Shown piece after piece: positions 34,158 to 46,556 of a DNA stretch of 64,000 nt. Each line of letters opens with the position of its first letter. Position 1 is the stretch's first letter. The stretch covers positions 4,407,436 through 4,471,435 of the forward strand of contig OZ005662.1 of the NCBI GenBank assembly GCA_963930645.1. Reading direction: 5' to 3'. Source of the stretch: Salticus scenicus (taxonomy: Eukaryota > Arthropoda > Arachnida > Araneae > Salticidae). The notes under the pieces were generated by a model. That model was not told the origin of the DNA. It saw only the letters and a list, made by a program, of their open reading frames with translations, and did not search any database. A program made the translations under genes and the position numbers.

Positions 34158-34849
34158 TAGGGATGCACTGAATAGCAGTTTTGGCTGAGTACCGAATATA
34201 TAATGAAATAAAAAAACGTAAATTGAAAATTATTCCTTAATGTGTCAGGTTTTAGTGCACTTACTTAAGCAATGGCTAGCTTACATTAAAATTGACAGAA
34301 ATGCTTCTCATGTGCATAAACTGTGAGATATAGATGTGATGTTTTTTGTGCCTGTTGGGGTACTTCATACACATTTCCCAATGACAAACTCAAAAATGCT
34401 CTTTAATGACTTGTGTCATTTTTAATCTTGCCAGGGTGCTATGTGATCTTTGATCTGTTGAAATTTTTTAGATGGCAACATCATATCATGCACGCTTGTT
34501 AATTAAACTTTAAAGATGTGTGTCATTATACTGTTACTAAAAAACATAATTTTTGCTAGATATTATTAATTGTTATGATTAATGTAATTAATGATTCATT
34601 TTCTTTAATATTACTTAAACTATGTTAAACAATTTAAATATAAGTTATTTCTTAATTATTCTGAATAATCTTAATTTAATAATAATTAAAAATAGCAGTT
34701 ATGTAAGAATTTTTTCAACTGATTTAAGATTTTTAAAGTTGAATTTTTATATATTCAGCTAGCCAAATAGTAGCCAAATAATCTGATATTCAGCCAAACC
34801 AAAAATTTGGCAGTAGAGCAGAAAAGGCTGAATGTTCAATATATCTCTA
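34158..34849. mobile_element. 692-bp hAT-type element, TSD ATAAACAT
   Basis: The left end TAGGGATGCACTGAATAGC and the right end (reversed) TAGAGATATATTGAACATTC are related inverted repeats, followed inside by GGCTGAGTACCGAATAT and CTGATATTCAGCCAAAC. ATAAACAT is duplicated exactly (34150-34157, 34850-34857). The TAGGGATGCAC end is a familiar hAT terminus. No transposase frame is present. Confidence 0.85.
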
Positions 34850-34857
34850 ATAAACAT

Positions 34858-35847
34858 GTCATGCTTTGTATATAAAATAAGGATTAGAGAAATATGAATT
34901 ATGTGAGTTTAATTTCATAAGTAAATACACAGGTTTTTTATTTATTTATTTATTTTATTTGAAAATTTTTATATATGAAAAAAAAAAAAAAAATATTCTC
35001 TCTAAATTCAGATTTTAATGATGGTATAGTAGTTATAAATAAGAAACTTTAGGCATTAAAAAATTTAAATTTGTACTTTAATAAGAATAATTATTTATCA
35101 TTTGCTGTTGAATGCTTTTTGTCTTGAATATGTACTGAATGTTTAGAAAAATTGGTTTGTGGAACTTATCAGAGAATATTCTCAGATTCAAAATTATAGA
35201 ATGTAAAGCGAATATCATGAAATAAGGTCTTTATGTTTTAGTTATGTATGTCAAATGGATTGATTACGAATGAGTTGTATAATTAAAGCCATATACGTGA
35301 AAAAAAAATTATGTAATTTAACAAAAAAAAAAAAAAAAAAAAAGAATATTCTTGAAATTTGGAACTTTGGATTCTCTGAGAATATTCTATTTCTAAGAAG
35401 CAGGAATCAAAACAGCAAGAATTAGCTTACATCGAAAATAGAATCGGAGCCCGATTCTGGGACCAACTCTTCCACCAAAATTTAAAAAAAAAAAAAAATT
35501 GTTGAATTTTCTTAAAGTTGAAAACATTGCCAGTTAAAAAATAATGGTCGCCGATGGCGACCAGGTGACTGCATTTCACGAGCCCTACACGTATAGACAT
35601 ATAATTAAAGAATTGTTTTTATATATATAGAAAGAATAAAGATAATTTTTAATTTAGTACTGGCAAATAATTAATAGTGGACAAAATGATATTTTATCCG
35701 GGACGGTTTTAACCAGGTTTTTTCCACTATGGAAAAAACCAAACAACCCTGTGTGCATTGTGCAGTTCATATGTAACTGGGATTTAAATATAATAAAAAA
35801 GGCTACATCAATTTTTTCAATACTTTCCATTTTAAAACTGTCTTTCA
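34858..35847. other. AT-rich DNA with two solo transposon termini
   Basis: One hAT-like end, GGTCGCCGATGGCGACCAGG followed by GTGACTGCATTTCACGAGCCC, finishes near 35585. Another, GGAAAAAACCAAACAACCCTG, finishes near 35754 and matches the family at 12790/16287. Their partner ends were not located. No gene is seen. Confidence 0.4.
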
Positions 35848-35849
35848 AC

Positions 35850-36235
35850 AGGGTCTGGTACTATTTCCCAACGGGTACGGTTTTCTGACAACTCATTTTC
35901 CCGACAGATACAGTTTTCCAACAGCTCACTTTCCCAACAACTTACTTTCCTGACAGGTACAATTTCCCAACAGCCCACTTTCCTGACAGGTACATTTTCC
36001 CGACAACTCACTTTCCCGACAAGTATGTTTTTCCAACAACTCACTTTCCTGACAGCTCACTTTCATGACAGGTATGTTTTTCCAACAACTCACTTTCCCA
36101 GCAGGTACGGTTTCCCAACAGCTCACTTTCGGGACTGATACGCTTTCTGGACAACTCACTTTCTCGACAGGTATGGTTTTCCGACAACTCACTTTACCGA
36201 CAAGTACATTTTCCCAACAGCTCACTTTCCCCAAT
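35850..36235. repeat. 33-bp minisatellite with 11-codon period
   Basis: About twelve imperfect units of TTTTCCAACAACTCACTTTC plus CCGACAGGTACGG. At 33 bp each unit is exactly 11 codons, so the minus strand stays open with a CWENVPVRKVS-like repeat. I treat it as a minisatellite; the long frames here are a by-product. It is unrelated in sequence to the 28-bp minisatellite. Confidence 0.85.
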
Positions 36236-36593
36236 GACTTCTTTCTCGGCATTTCACTTGTTTATTCCTTTTATAGATTTTTCTTAATAAGAAAGAAGAC
36301 TGATCAAAAAATAATAAAAATAGTGCTGAATACGTAATTCTATTTAATTATTATTTAAAATGAATTTTAAATAATACTTTACTTTTTTACTTAAAATGTA
36401 AAAAAATAAAAAGAGAGAAAGGAAAAAAAATACCCTTTCTAATTTCTTGCTTTTTAAAACAAAATTTGTATCCTTTAATGTATGCCTGACATATAAAAAT
36501 AAGAATGGGTACTTTTGTAATGTATTTCTGAACTAATATTTACATGAAATTAAGATATTTTCATAGTCAAATATAAAAATTTGTTTATTTTTG
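36236..36593. other. AT-rich spacer
   Basis: No gene or repeat boundary is seen before the hairpin at 36594. Confidence 0.4.
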
Positions 36594-37554
36594 CTTTCTT
36601 CTATATTCAATAGAAGAAAGTATTGGATTTGTAAAAATTTTCGACCTCGGGTTTTTGACGGATTTACATGTTTAGGGAGTTGTAGAACAAGAGTTGACCA
36701 TTTATAGAAAATGTCTGTCTGTCTCTGTGTGTGTGTGTGTGACAAAATTCTGTGGCAACTGTATCTCAGGAATTGCTGCACAGAATTTCATACAAATTGG
36801 TATGTAGTTACACACTGACATAAATTAGTGCCTATCAACTTTTGGTAAAAATTGTCAAACAGATTGCGCTGCCATCCTGCTTTTTCTAAATTTTTGACAT
36901 GGTTGTACAGCAGGGCTTAAAAAATCTCAAATTTTTTACATGCCTACCCAGACAGCACATCGCTTCCCCAGGATATCTTCAAGATGTCTTCTGGATGAAA
37001 AGATATCCCAGAAACGTCCTTAAGATGTACTGTGGATAAGTTAAGCCTAACTGTGCTGTTAGGGTAATTGGGCATGTTAGTCTGGAGAATACATGCCTGA
37101 ATTAAATTTTTACATGTCTAAATATTTTAATCAAATGCATATTAATAAAAACATTCACATATTCAGTAAAAAGAATTTAACAACATTATACTTATATTGA
37201 CATTTTTTATTTCAATTTAATTTATGTAAAAGTTTTAGACAAGATACCTATGCTATATCTTAAAATTACTTTTGATTAAATATTTACATGCCCAATTTGA
37301 ATTTTTATATGCCCCGGGCATGTCGGGCAATATAATTTTCGAGCCCTGTTGTATAGGATAATATTTTGTATAAATGTGCAAAAAGAGAATTATTTATAAA
37401 TAATCATTATGAAATTTATAAGAATTATTTATTACTAGTATATAACCCCGTCAAAAATGACAGAATGTTAAATCAATTAAGGTAGTGAATCAATGAAGGC
37501 TATGCATGCTTCGCTGGTCACTATATTTAAAGAAAACTCTTTTCTATACTGCTT

Positions 37555-37597
<43 letters not shown>

Positions 37598-39143
37598 ATT
37601 AAATTGCTCAAAAGGCTGCTGCCTTCGGCAGCGATCACTCATTCACACACTCTCAGGTGCCTGTCCCTATTGCCTGTGACAATAGCTTATAAGTGGGCTT
37701 CCATTTGGATGCTTATCAGATGACAGTTTCGAAACGGACAGTATCGAAAAAATTGAAGTAGCAATTTTACATTTGAATCCCAGTTACATATGAACATGGT
37801 ATACGCGGTATATGTATATACTATACGTGGTGAACATATTTTCTTTCATGTTATTTTCTAGATTTATTTGATCAACTATAAAATAACAATTTCATGCCAA
37901 ATATAATATTACAATATGCTATGATCAGCTACATCTATCGCATGAGACAACTTTTTGTGATTATAATAGTAGTTGGTATATAGAAAAATAAATAATTAAA
38001 TATGTAAATCTGATCACAGTACAGCCTTAATATAACTTCCCTTGACGATTTTTAAATTTTTACTGCCATTTTAGACAAAATTACACAATTTTTGCGATTA
38101 TGGCTTAAAATGGCTTTCACAAAAGTAGAGTCCTTGGCAAAAAATGTCCAATCTATTTCAGCATCAAAATTTTAAAATATTACCAGGTTTATCAATGAAT
38201 TAGCTTTCATGCCAAGTGCGATTCATCCGTGGCCAAAAACATACTATTTAAACAAAACAAAAAAGAAAAAACATAAAATTGAAGTATATTAAAAAAGGTT
38301 ATGGTTGTTTTTTTACTCCATTTTCATATGCATAAGCAAATTTAATATGTTATAATTTTTAGTGTGAAAGCATACTTTATTTTATGCTTTAAAAAAAAAT
38401 AAAATAAAAAATAGCAGGTAAATTTTTTTGGCAACAATTAAAAATTTAAATGTCCAGTTTTGAAGTTATTAGCAAATTATTATTTTCATATTTTAATTAA
38501 TTTTAAAAAATTTAATCAAAACTTCGTTACAAATAAGGCACCAAATGAAAGGGAGAATTTTTCTGAATTCATCGGACAATTAGATTTTTAAAAATTAACT
38601 AAAGTATGAAAATTAGGTTGCAGCTTGCTATATAGATGAGTACGAACCGGAACCGTCACCTCTCATATAAATTATATAAATAGATATAGTCAACTGGGAA
38701 ACAAATTTTTGCATATACAGGAGCATCACCACCCCCCCGGGGAGGATGTTACCCCTAGAGGGGAATAAATTTTAATGATGGGTATCTTTCAAAAGAGCTC
38801 ACCAATACCTTTAAAATGAATGGTTGAACCATCGATCTGCAATAATTTAAAATAAAGTTATTGATTCTTTTTTCTCAATTTTAACCCCCCTTCCCCCCCC
38901 CCAAAAAAAAAAAAAAAAAAAAAAACTTTTTTTTTTTTTTTTTTTTTTTTTAATGTAATATTGAAAATAAAATGAACTTTTTTTTGGATGTTTACTGTTA
39001 TACTACTTCTCTAATATGGAAAACGTACTGCATTATCATGGGAGATAATTTTATTAAATAAAAATTTTAATAAATTATTTTTACTGAGTGAATTTCCATA
39101 GGAAAATATAGAAGAAAGTCATGTGGTGGCCACAACATTCTAG
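36594..39143 (+). mobile_element. Hairpin-bounded repeat element, copy 3
   Basis: It starts with the hairpin CTTTCTTCTAT-ATTCA-ATAGAAGAAAG (36594-36620), then TTTACATGTTTAGGGAG and a TGTCTGTCTCTGTGTGTGTG block. Its 3' end repeats ATAGAAGAAAG (39108-39118), then TCATGTGGTGGCCACA (hairpin, 39122-39134) and ACATTCTAG, a CTAG end as in Helitrons. A 438-bp hAT-type element is nested at 36911-37348. It also holds an A-run (about 37560-37596), CTTCGGCAGCG (about 37622), and a C-run/A-run/T-run composite at 38886-38952. It is non-coding. Confidence 0.65.
36911..37348. mobile_element. 438-bp hAT-type element, TSD TTGTACAG/TTGTATAG
   Basis: The ends CAGGGCTTAAAAAAT and (reversed) CAGGGCTCGAAAATTAT are inverted repeats. 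The flanking octamers TTGTACAG (36903-36910) and TTGTATAG (37349-37356) differ at one base. A smaller inverted-repeat piece (ACCCAGACAGCACA to TGTGCTGTTAGGGT) is nested at about 36953-37068. The right subterminal region has CATGCCCGGGGC. It is non-coding. Confidence 0.8.
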
Positions 39144-39545
39144 TTATTTAGTTATTTATTTTTCAGAAAAATGGTGCTAAATGTGCAATTTATTTTTTTA
39201 TTTTAGCAATACAATATCCAGAGAAAAAATCAACTTCAGCAAGCAATTTATTCTTACTCACGAAGCAATCCTTTCTGCTTACTACACAATCTATATTCGA
39301 ATTTTATTTATTTTTATAGTAATATCAGTAAATTACATGTATTTATGTTCTTAAAAAATAATAATAATAAATGACAGTTTTAAAATATCAAAATGTACCT
39401 TATAGAAGTTTTTTTTTTTTTTCCCCATCTCATTTCATTTATTTATTTCTTTTAAGTCTGATTTGTTTCAAAACACATTGAAACAAACTTCAAAGTATTT
39501 AAGTCTGTAGAACTATTCTGCATAGCATTAGAATTATATTAGTAG
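39144..39545. other. AT-rich spacer
   Basis: No gene; a T-run lies near 39408-39422. Confidence 0.4.
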
Positions 39546-40373
39546 TTTTGGCAATTGGTCAGTGTGTGCATGTATGTGTGGAATGTTCTGGCTACCATAT
39601 CTCCGAAATTAATAAAGATAGAACTACGAAACTTCAGAATTGATACAGGTCTAGTGCACAGATGAATTTTCCAAGTTTTTGTAAACATTGGAAAACCGGA
39701 AAAGGGTAATTGAAAACTGGAGAAAGGACTGTAAGTCCGTATCTTAAAAACGGCTCAGTTTTTTTCAAAGTTCCTAAATAAACACTCTATTAGATGTCCT
39801 TTCGAATGATATAGTTGGTTAGTTCAGGAAGATTGATAGGCGTTCTGTATAAAGAGTCAATTTCAGGTCTCGCAAGTGCGTTCCTTTAAAAATTGTTGTA
39901 CAGATTTTTTTCAAACCTGTCATATTAACTCCCTCTTAAATATCCTTTTGTATTTAATTATTGTTTTCTGGTCAATAATTGAGTATGCTAAGTTTTGGTA
40001 AAAGTTGGTATCTCAAGAATGGCTCTAATGATTTTCCTGAAGATTGTTACATTAATTAATTTTAGATATCCTTTCTTACATACTATGTGGTTATTAGAGG
40101 AAAATTACCTACCATCCTGCTTAGGTAGGTTAATTTTAGATCATGGAAATTAGTGTTCCAAAAAGTAACTCTACCATTCTTTGAATGGTTGAATACTTTA
40201 TAAATCTTAACACGTGTATTAAGTTTCTTATACCGAAAAAATTTTAGGTTTCTCCTTCGTTATGTCAATTTTATGTCTTTTGATCATATTATCTCAAAAA
40301 AAAAAAAAGCATATAATAGGTGTAATGGGGGGTAATAAAAGTTGTGTAATTGTTTCACACCAGATTTTTGTAC
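39546..40373 (+). mobile_element. Hairpin-bounded repeat, 5'-truncated copy 4
   Basis: It begins inside the family body at TTTTGGCAATTGGTCAGTGT (as at 23452) and keeps the later motifs CAAAACTTCAGAATT, GATGAATTYTCCAA and AACCGGAAAA, ending TTTCACACCAGATTTTTG. The 5' hairpin is missing. It abuts an oppositely oriented partial copy. Confidence 0.65.
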
Positions 40374-40417
40374 TCAGGAGGCCTTAAAACGTGTAAATCA
40401 AGTGAAAACTCGATATA

Positions 40418-41662
40418 ATGGGTGAGTGTGAAAGTTCTACCCGTTTTTGGATATGCAAATTTGCAATGAAATTAACGTCACATATGACACTATAATGATG
40501 CAAATCGTTGGCCAATCAAACGTGTGGATGCCTCACATATACATGCATTATGTCTCACAAAGTTAATCATCTAAATATATATATATATATATTAGAGAGT
40601 GTAACATGTAAAGCGAGGAGCATAAAAAACATTGTTATACAAATTCGATAAAAAGAGTACAGCAGCCGCAGCATGTCGCAATGTTTGTCAAGTTTATGGG
40701 AAGGATACAATAGACGAAAGCACATGTCGTCAATGATTTCATAAATTTAGGAAAGGAAACTTGCCAAGTTCAGGCTAGGAGTGGACAGCCATCACACTTT
40801 GGAGATGACGATATTGACCAAGCCATTAGGAACAACCCGAACCCAACCCTGCAAGAATTATCAGAGACCGTCAACGTACATCGAAGAACGGTCGAGAGAC
40901 GGCTGGTTAAGTTGGGTTTTACGAGAAAGTTGGATTGTTGGTTTCCACATAACCTGACAGCTAATCAACGGGATGACCAAATCGCCACCTGTGTTTCCTT
41001 GTTTCCTGGTACAAAAATGACCCATTCTTGACATGAAGTGGGTTATGTAAAGTAACATAAAGCATCGGAGGAGTGTGTGGCCTTTCTGAATTGCCTGCAT
41101 CGACTTCGAATGCTGAACTTCATCCCAAGAAGGTGTTATTGAGTGTGTGGTGGGATGTGCAGGGAAAATTTCTCTGGGAGGTCTTGCCACTGAACATCAA
41201 TGCTGCCTTCTACTGTCGACAGTTAGACAGGCTGCATTCAAATTTGGTAGCAAAGCGGCAGGTCTCATCAATCGTTGCTGTGTTATCCTTCAGCACGATA
41301 ACGTCAGGTCACATGCTAATGTCATCACTCGCCAAAAGTTATTTTTTCTTTAGTTGGGAGGTTTTACTCCACCCTCCCTATTCTCCTGACTTGGCACAAA
41401 CTGACTATCACCTATTCCATGCGTTGAACAATCTCTCAGAAAGTCTTTGATGATCTTGATGCTGTTAAAACTGCCATCCAAGAATCTTTTACTCGAAACC
41501 GCCAGAATTTTACTGCCATGGGATTCATCTCCTACCAGAAAGATGGGAAGAGGTCATAGACGGCAATGGAGATTATGCACAATAATAGGTACTGTTCATT
41601 TTGCATTTATTTCCTCTTATTTGTGGGTAATAAAAATGGGTAGAGCTTTTGCACTCGCCCAA
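40418..41662 (+). mobile_element. Mariner element, 1245 bp
   Basis: The termini ATGGGTGAGTGTGAAAGTTC and (reversed) TTGGGCGAGTGCAAAAGCTC are inverted repeats of about 28 bp, flanked by TA (40416-40417, 41663-41664). Length and target are typical of mariner. It contains a decayed transposase on the plus strand and is inserted in a hairpin-family repeat. Confidence 0.9.
40600..41590 (+). pseudogene. Decayed mariner transposase
   Basis: Similarity to mariner transposases runs across the region in shifting frames. An N-terminal helix-turn-helix region lies near 40640-40960 (RSGQPSHF-type segment near 40780). The catalytic half contains AELHPKKVLLSVWWD near 41113-41155, LQHDN near 41290-41302 and HPPYSPDLAQTDYH near 41371-41412, giving a D-x34-D arrangement once a T-run frameshift near 41340 is allowed for. 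At least three frame breaks and several stops prevent an intact protein. The first catalytic region near 41030 (GACATGAAGTGGG) is also altered. Transposases of this family cut and paste at TA sites in the nucleus; this copy is dead. Confidence 0.85.
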
Positions 41663-41714
41663 TAGAAATTTTGGACTGAATATAATAATTTCCATTACTT
41701 ACAGCAGTAGGATA

Positions 41715-43550
41715 ATGGAAGTAAAAATGTTTACATATGCAGTATGCAATTTTCACCCAAACACCACAAACGCACAAAATTTTTATACAGAATATTACTT
41801 TTCTGAAGATACTGCAAATTGTTATGAAATTTCTGTATATGTCTCACATAGACAATATTAACTGCTTTTCCAGATATAGTTTATTTATTTATTTTAAGGA
41901 CAATAAGATTATTGCATTAAGACTAAATAGATTTTAACAGAATTTAAAAATTTTAATTAGTTCTGGAGATATGAATTAAAATGTCGACCCATGTCAAATC
42001 AAAAAACGATTCAAAATCGCAGCCGACCGTCATTTTGTTATGGAACAGCCTACCTCAAAAGAAGAAGCAGAAAGAGAATATTTCGTGGGTTTTTGTAAAG
42101 CGATCCTGTTTGAACGGTACGACATATCAAAAATACATCTGTACCAAAAGGAAGATTTACCAAAAGATTTATTACCGATTCTTACGGTACAATTTTTTTA
42201 ATTTGTACAATTTTTTTAATTCGTAAAAAAATACGATTTTTTTATATTTAAAAAAAAAGTTTTAAAAAGGGTCGAAAATTTCTCATTTTCTCGATCATCT
42301 TTTTTGAAACGCCCTGTACGACCGAGTAACTGTTCCATTTCTTAACAACTGGTATATTTGGAAAGGTCATTTAATACTCTTTCGAACCATATAAACATTT
42401 TTACAAAATACGGATTAGCGATCCATATTTTTAGATTTTACGAAACATCGATTTTTTCACAAAACATTTTATAACTCAAAATCGTTTAGAGATAAATCAT
42501 TTCTTTTTTCTTTTTTTGTATATAGATCTCGCTTCCACAATTTACTTCCCAAAAGATTGAGAGAAATTTTCAAAAACTGAATGAGTTATAATTTTAGGCA
42601 TTAAACCATTGAAAATGGCGAACTTCATTCCATAATGAAATTCCGTAATCAAATCATGCAGCCGGCCATTGGCGTCACCATGACAACCTGTTCAGAGAAT
42701 AAACATTTCTGGACGGAAGCGAAAAATAAAAAATAATAATAAACAGCTGCCATTGATTGAGAATCAGAGGTATTTTGATAATGCCCGATAATTTGATTGT
42801 GAATATTTTTGAAAGAGTACAATTATTAGGGAGGGCTTGAGAAGGGGCAAAAAAAAAAAAAAAAGTGTTACAGCGTTTGAAATTGGTTGGCATATTTAGA
42901 TTTTAAGGCTAGGTAAATCGATTGCGAATATTTTTGAGTGTAAAATTATTATTGGCGATGGAAAGGGGGGGGGAGATCGAAGGGGCAAAGATATAGAAAA
43001 GGAACGGGAGTTTCGGAGAAAACAACAGAATACCCAGAACACCTTTATTCTTTAATATTTTGCAGAATTTCGAATTCCAATTTCTGCTCACATATCCTAT
43101 TAAGGATTTTTAACGTTATATAGCCCGGAATTATGCAAGTTTCGGAGAAAACCATGGATAAGTCAGATTACTGAGGGAATTTCGGAGAATAAAAAAATAT
43201 AAAAATTACATTTTAATTTACATTTAATTGCAAATAAAATTTTATTCTAATATTCTAATACGTGTATTTCAAATTCTAATTATGATTAAATTATTTTTAA
43301 TACTTCATTCGAAAGACATTTTGAAATACTTTTATATTACCAAAAGTGGGATTCGAGATTTCACCCAATTTACACGTTTTGAGGGGTCCTCAATCAGTTT
43401 TCTTTTGCATCTCAGCTATTAATTAAAATAATTTCATAAGTAATACATCATTTGAAAGCTTTGTTGATTTGGAATTAAACAGTAGATTACAGAAATTTCT
43501 ACCGCCAAATGGCACTGTAATATTTCAAAATTTCAATATTTTAAATTCTA
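41715..43550. other. AT-rich DNA with repeat remnants
   Basis: No intact gene. AAACGCCCTGTACGACC near 42306 may be a terminus of a family related to the element at 26228. 42780-42870 and 42920-42990 are imperfect direct repeats (TTGTGAATATTTTTGA, GGGGCAAA). 43335-43390 (GATTTCACCCAATTTACACG, TTTGAGGGGTCC) is a fragment of the hairpin-family 5' block. A GC-richer patch with GCCGGCCATTGGCGTCACC lies at about 42660. Confidence 0.4.
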
Positions 43551-43840
43551 ATGAGCGAGGAAGGTGTTGTATGTTCTAAAACGGGGATAAGGCGCCGCAG
43601 GCGCCACCGAGCGGGACTTTGCTAAATTTGAAAGATCATAACATGGTGAGTGGACAGGCTGTTTCAGATATTGAAAGTGGAAGAGGGTGCCGCAGGCTAC
43701 TGAGCGGGAATTTACTGCGATTAAATTTTTCAATAAAGCTATTTTCACTATATGTCAATAAGCTGTTGTAAGATCTGAAACAGGAAAAAAGCGCCGCAGG
43801 CGCCACCGAGGGGGAGTTTCGTAAAGTCGGATTTTTCAAG
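43551..43840. repeat. About 100-bp tandem repeat, near three units
   Basis: Units carry GCGCCGCAGGCGCCACCGAG followed by an AT-rich stretch and GATMTGAAACAGG-like spacing sequence; they start near 43587, 43684 and 43791. The GC-rich core stands out from the flanks and is itself partly palindromic (GGCGCC...GGCGCC). Minus-strand frames with SRSVAPAAP-like repeats are a consequence of the repeat and are not supported as genes. Confidence 0.75.
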
Positions 43841-44671
43841 GATTGCGAACCAGTTGGTCAGTTAAAAGTAAAAAAGAGAAAAATTGTGCAAAATAAGTTT
43901 TCAAAAAGTTATATTTATTGTTTTTTTTTCTTGGTCGCATCAAGTTAATATTTACAAATTTAAAGAAAACATGCGACAGAAATTTTAAGAAATGAATGTA
44001 ATAACTGTTGCTGCAGAACACAACACAATTACCACATGTCTTTATAGGGAAGAATAGAATAAAAATAGACTATCGAACTTAATTAAATTCTCTTTTGAAA
44101 AGTAATTATATTGATTACTTGGAGAACAAAAATTGGCTATTTTATTTTTTATTTATTTATTTTATAATAATGTGTTATTATGTATACTTACTTTTTTAAG
44201 TGATTGTAACTGATTATAAAATTACAAACTTATATTTTTTTAGCCAAAATAAAATTCTACATAAGACAGAAATTGAATTTTTTTTTTTTTATTGTATAAT
44301 TTATACTTTTTTTTTTTAATTATCGTTTAGTTAAAAAGTAAAATATAGGCAAGATACAGAAACAGAAAAAAAAAAAAAGAGAATGGCTTAACAGTTTATA
44401 TTACGTCAGTGCCACTACAGGGGAAAATAATTTGTCTCCATAGTAGAGGGTAGGGATGGAGACAGAAAGAAAAAACCGCAGCCTATTTTGTTTCATTAGA
44501 AAGAGATATAAAATACTGTGCACATGAGTATTTCATTTAGGACAATAGAAATTTTTTAACAGCGTATTCTTCCATACAAAGTCATGCTGTAAGCTGTGTT
44601 ACATCTCTTAGCATAGATAACTATAGACAGTTTTTATGTTTTTTCTCACATTCTCTCTCAGTTTTCTTATA
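43841..44671. other. AT-rich DNA, no feature
   Basis: A/T-runs only; a short GTCTCCATAGTAGAGGG/AGGGATGGAGAC patch near 44433-44463 may be a small repeat remnant. Confidence 0.4.
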
Positions 44672-45131
44672 TATAGTAGAGAGCCAGAAATCCGCCGACC
44701 TAAAATCCGCCAAAGTCCAAAATCCGCACAGCTTCTCAGATACAAACGATGAAATTCACTATTAATAAGTTACAAAAGTGCAAATCAGAATTTTTGAAAA
44801 AGATCTTGAATACAGATTTTTATGTTTCCATTTTATGATTACAAAAAAAGAAAAACAAAATAATAATATGAAAGACTGCAAGAACCAAGTTGCTGCTAAT
44901 AAAATTATTGACAGTATATTAAATTCATCAAAAGAAAATAATGATTATTATGATATGATAATATCAATCAGGTGAATAATAACAAACTAATTTTTTTAAA
45001 TGCTTTCTGATGAAGGCCTAATTATAAGGGAGAACTCAATAAAATTCTTAAAAAAAAAAAAAAGTATTACTACTATTTACAATAAAAAAAATAAATAAAT
45101 CATGCAGGTTCAAGTTTAGTTTAACTACGTG

Positions 45132-46518
45132 CAGAGCCTCCTTAAGTAGATGCCTTCCACGCGCTTCGAATCCCAATGTTAAATTAGGCAACATTTAAAA
45201 AACAAAACTAACGCTAGGTGACAGCACCTACGCAGAGCAACAATTTTCTTCTCTTTCATAGATAAGTTATATTTTTATATAAAATCTAGCTATTAATTTC
45301 AATTTAAAGTCCAAAATTGTTTTTTTTTTTTTTTTCTTTTAATTTGAAAAAATGATGTGAAAGTGCTTTATCGTAAATATTTTCAAAAAAAAATATTCAA
45401 ATATTTATATTTAAAAAAGTATAGGGTTTAATTTTCTTCGAAAGTGGACAAGACCTATTTTAGCTTTTCAACTAATTGAATTACAACGTATCAAATAAAT
45501 AACACCTTTTTTTTTTTTTTTTTTAATATATTATTAATTAAAAAACGAAATTTAAAATTAAATAAGCAAAAACATGGCATGTCTATCACGCGATTAAATT
45601 ATTTTTTATATATTTATTCAATAAAAATTTCAAAAATTTTTTTAATATAGATATCAGATGAAAGTTTCGTTTATATAAATTAAAATCTCTGAACTTTAAA
45701 TGAGTTCAGTTTAGAATGAATAATTTATAATGATAAATTATTAAAATCATGTCTTTTTTTTCTTTTTTTGGTCATGTCCTTTACGTTACATTTTTACCTT
45801 ATTAGGTGTGAATTATTTTTCTTAAATCGAGAATTTTATATTATTTATAAGAAAAATAGACCAGCACATTAACGAGATAAGTTAACATTCAGTAATAAAA
45901 ATTGGAGAAGAAAACAATCTGTTGTCTAGTCCGTCAGAAAAAATAAATAAATAACCATTAAGATTTAAATTTTTAAAATTAAGGATTTCTTGAGTATAAG
46001 TTTTCTCTCGCACGAAAAGTTTTTTTTTTTTTTTTTTTTCCCAAGATTTTATTAGCTCCACCAGTTCCGAGAGGGTATGCTTTCGAAACTGATAGATATT
46101 TTCGAAATAAAGTTGTGTTATGTTTACATGTTTTGAGGTCTCCTGAAACGAAAAATGTTTTTAGCGGTTGGTCTGTGCGCGTCGGTTTGTCTATCTCGGA
46201 TATACTTGGAAAATGCTGAAAGTGTATTTCATTTTGTGTTAAGTGTTTTTCATATAAGACTAAATTTAAATGCACAATCTGATGTGCACATAGTTTATTG
46301 AAAACATACAGGGCTATCCAAAATTAAGCTAAACGTTCTTTTCTGTAGAATGTAATTGACGGAAGTGCTTTGGTACACTTTTTTATGTCGACGAATACTG
46401 TTGAAGAAGGAAAATTAATTTTTCGAACCTATAATGTAAAAAAAGTATTTTTTTTGAAGTTCTATCTTCAACTCAGGTTTTTAAATAAAGTCACGTTTTG
46501 AGGTTCCCTGAATACAAA

Positions 46519-46556
<38 letters not shown>

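Larger units (their letters stand above)
40374..41714 (-). mobile_element. Hairpin-bounded repeat, inverted copy 5, split by mariner
   Basis: On the minus strand, the right flank of the mariner carries the 5' hairpin region (ACTTCCATTATCCTACTG and GTAAGTAATGGAAA, about 41671-41708) and its left flank carries the next family block (TTCACTTGATTTACACGTTT, about 40383-40409). Removing the mariner plus one TA joins the two into the normal family order. The 3' part of this copy is missing where it meets copy 4. Confidence 0.6.

Noticed and set aside
35832..36337. Open frames on both strands with 11-residue repeats
   Set aside because: The 33-bp minisatellite explains them; the repeats are imperfect and no start, domain or flank supports a gene.
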